NCBI RefSeq assembly: GCF_000430885.1
Contig: NZ_KE387267.1
Span: 1-64,000, forward strand
Source: Desulfotruncus alcoholivorax DSM 16058
Lineage (GTDB): Bacteria > Bacillota > Desulfotomaculia > Desulfotomaculales > Desulfallaceae
Length of the DNA stretch: 64,000 bases
Direction of reading: 5' to 3'
Part shown: piece after piece, positions 63,297-64,000 of the stretch
How positions within the stretch are numbered: the stretch's first letter is position 1
How the letters are laid out: the number at the start of each line of letters is the position of its first letter
Made by a program: the position numbers and the translations under genes
Notes under the pieces: model-generated
Databases searched by the model: none
Seen by the model: only the letters and a program-made list of their open reading frames with translations
What the model was told of the DNA's origin: nothing

Positions 63297-63441
63297 TTGT
63301 TGTCATTCCGAGGAGCGAAGCGAAGTTGCAACCCCGGACCCCAAAGCTACAACCCCAAAGTAACATCGAGCACAAGATAGGGGCGGACAGGGTCGTCCCG
63401 GGCGGACAGGGTCGTCCCGGGCGGACAGGGTCGTCCGCCCC
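63297..63441. repeat. Dispersed repeat and 3 x 19-bp tandem repeat
   Basis: TTGTCATTCCGAGGAGCGAA near 63299 is a copy of the window's repeat family. At 63381-63437 the 19-bp unit GGGCGGACAGGGTCGTCCC occurs three times back to back (last base of the third changed), and the whole block is framed by AGGGGCGGAC and GTCCGCCCCT, so it can also fold as an inverted repeat. Confidence 0.85.
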
Positions 63442-63538
63442 TACGATACTTTGGCAACCCTTTTTCATCCTGCTGGTAGAGCGCTAGAGGCATAGTGATC
63501 TGCTCTATTTAACTTGCAACTTCAAACTTCTGATTTTA

Positions 63539-63976
63539 TCAGTGCCATTCAACATCAATAGCTTTATGCTGCCCGGGGGTTTCCTTGGGCATTTTTATTT
63601 CCAACACCCCGTTGCGGTAGCTTGCCTTTACGCCCTCGGGGCGTACTTTTGTAGGCAGGGTTATGCTCCGCTGAAACCTTCCGTAGAAACGCTCGGTGCG
63701 GTGGACTTTGTTTTCGTCTTTGATTTCATTGGTCCGGTTAATTATACCCGAGACAGCCAGGACGTTATCATGAATATTGATATTGATATCGTCTTTTTTT
63801 TCAACGCCTGGTATCTCACACAGGGCTACAACATCATTTTCGGTCTCGTAAACATCGATCCTTGGGCCACCGCTAAACTCTTCTCTGAAGCCGGTAAATA
63901 TGGGAGAGAAGAACCTGTCCATTTCTCGCCTCATTAAATCTACAGCATGAAAAGGATCGTATGGAACCAGTGCCAT
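63539..63976 (-). CDS. Hsp20/alpha-crystallin small heat-shock protein
   Basis: 145 residues, ATG 63976 behind AAGGAGATG. The alpha-crystallin domain (about 38-130) runs from RIDVYETENDVVALCEIPGV to YRNGVLEIKMPK, including the conserved NGVLEI signature. It starts MALVPYDPFHAVDLMRREMD, a typical amino-terminal arm. It holds unfolding proteins for the DnaK/ClpB system. Its upstream control region is cut by the window edge. Confidence 0.93.
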   Translation of the reverse strand: MALVPYDPFHAVDLMRREMDRFFSPIFTGFREEFSGGPRIDVYETENDVVALCEIPGVEKKDDININIHDNVLAVSGIINRTNEIKDENKVHRTERFYGRFQRSITLPTKVRPEGVKASYRNGVLEIKMPKETPGQHKAIDVEWH

Positions 63977-64000
63977 AATTAATCATCTCCTTTTTTTCAA

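Noticed and set aside
63381-63437. CRISPR array
   Set aside because: Repeats are directly adjacent with no spacers, only three units, and no cas genes.

Overview
The window looks like chromosome of a strictly anaerobic, endospore-forming Gram-positive bacterium of the Clostridia, most like the Desulfotomaculum/Pelotomaculum group of the Peptococcaceae. This placement is inferred from content: a complete GerA-type germinant receptor operon plus a lone GerAB permease, YtaF, LonB, an Asp23 protein, a CtsR-type heat-shock operator, desulfoferrodoxin, a rubredoxin-like protein, remnants of a tungsten aldehyde:ferredoxin oxidoreductase and of a corrinoid-activation (ASKHA) protein, frequent TTG/GTG starts and strong AGGAGG ribosome sites.

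Region 1 to 5.5 kb is a scrapyard of broken mobile and metabolic genes: an IS3-type transposase fragment, a beheaded phage DUF1492-like gene, an MqsR-like toxin with a frameshift followed by an intact Zn-ribbon/HTH/Panacea antitoxin, a beheaded AOR with an intact ThiS-like partner, a cut HNH nuclease and a decayed ASKHA gene. From 5.5 to 12 kb come oxidative-stress genes (desulfoferrodoxin plus flavoprotein), a universal stress protein, a self-regulated padR/MFS pair, and an EAL phosphodiesterase with a chemoreceptor-like partner.

From 12 to 18 kb lies a dnaK-dnaJ-cbpM-like-clpB operon behind a sigma-A promoter with CtsR-type heptads. Its DnaK carries the insertion typical of Gram-negative DnaK and its DnaJ keeps only half of the zinc-finger repeats, so the operon is probably a second, transferred chaperone system. 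From 18 to 30 kb are ytaF, a CapA-like lipoprotein, a CoA-transferase with a sigma-54 promoter and an upstream palindromic enhancer, an HD-GYP phosphodiesterase, a PAS-AAA-Fis sigma-54 activator (the candidate controller), Asp23, a phosphoesterase, an ECF transporter T and A pair, and a germination permease. At 30.1 kb there is a full cobalamin riboswitch with a terminator but no gene behind it.

From 30.5 to 43.5 kb are glycogen/starch enzymes (malQ, GH57), a MerR-htpX pair, a small siroheme-type reductase, a VWA protein, several small or Cys/His-rich proteins of unknown function, a CAP-domain protein and an MscS channel. From 43.6 to 51 kb are gerKA-KB-KC, an acyl-CoA dehydrogenase/thiolase pair, an unassigned GC-rich structured element and a biotin carrier protein. 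From 51.6 kb to the end is the conserved tig-clpP-clpX-(two inverted signalling genes)-lonB-lon-engB block, then Hsp20. Protein quality control dominates (DnaK, DnaJ, ClpB, HtpX, Tig, ClpP, ClpX, LonB, Lon, Hsp20), with cyclic-di-GMP and chemoreceptor-type signalling genes set between the blocks. No tRNA, rRNA or CRISPR array was recognised.
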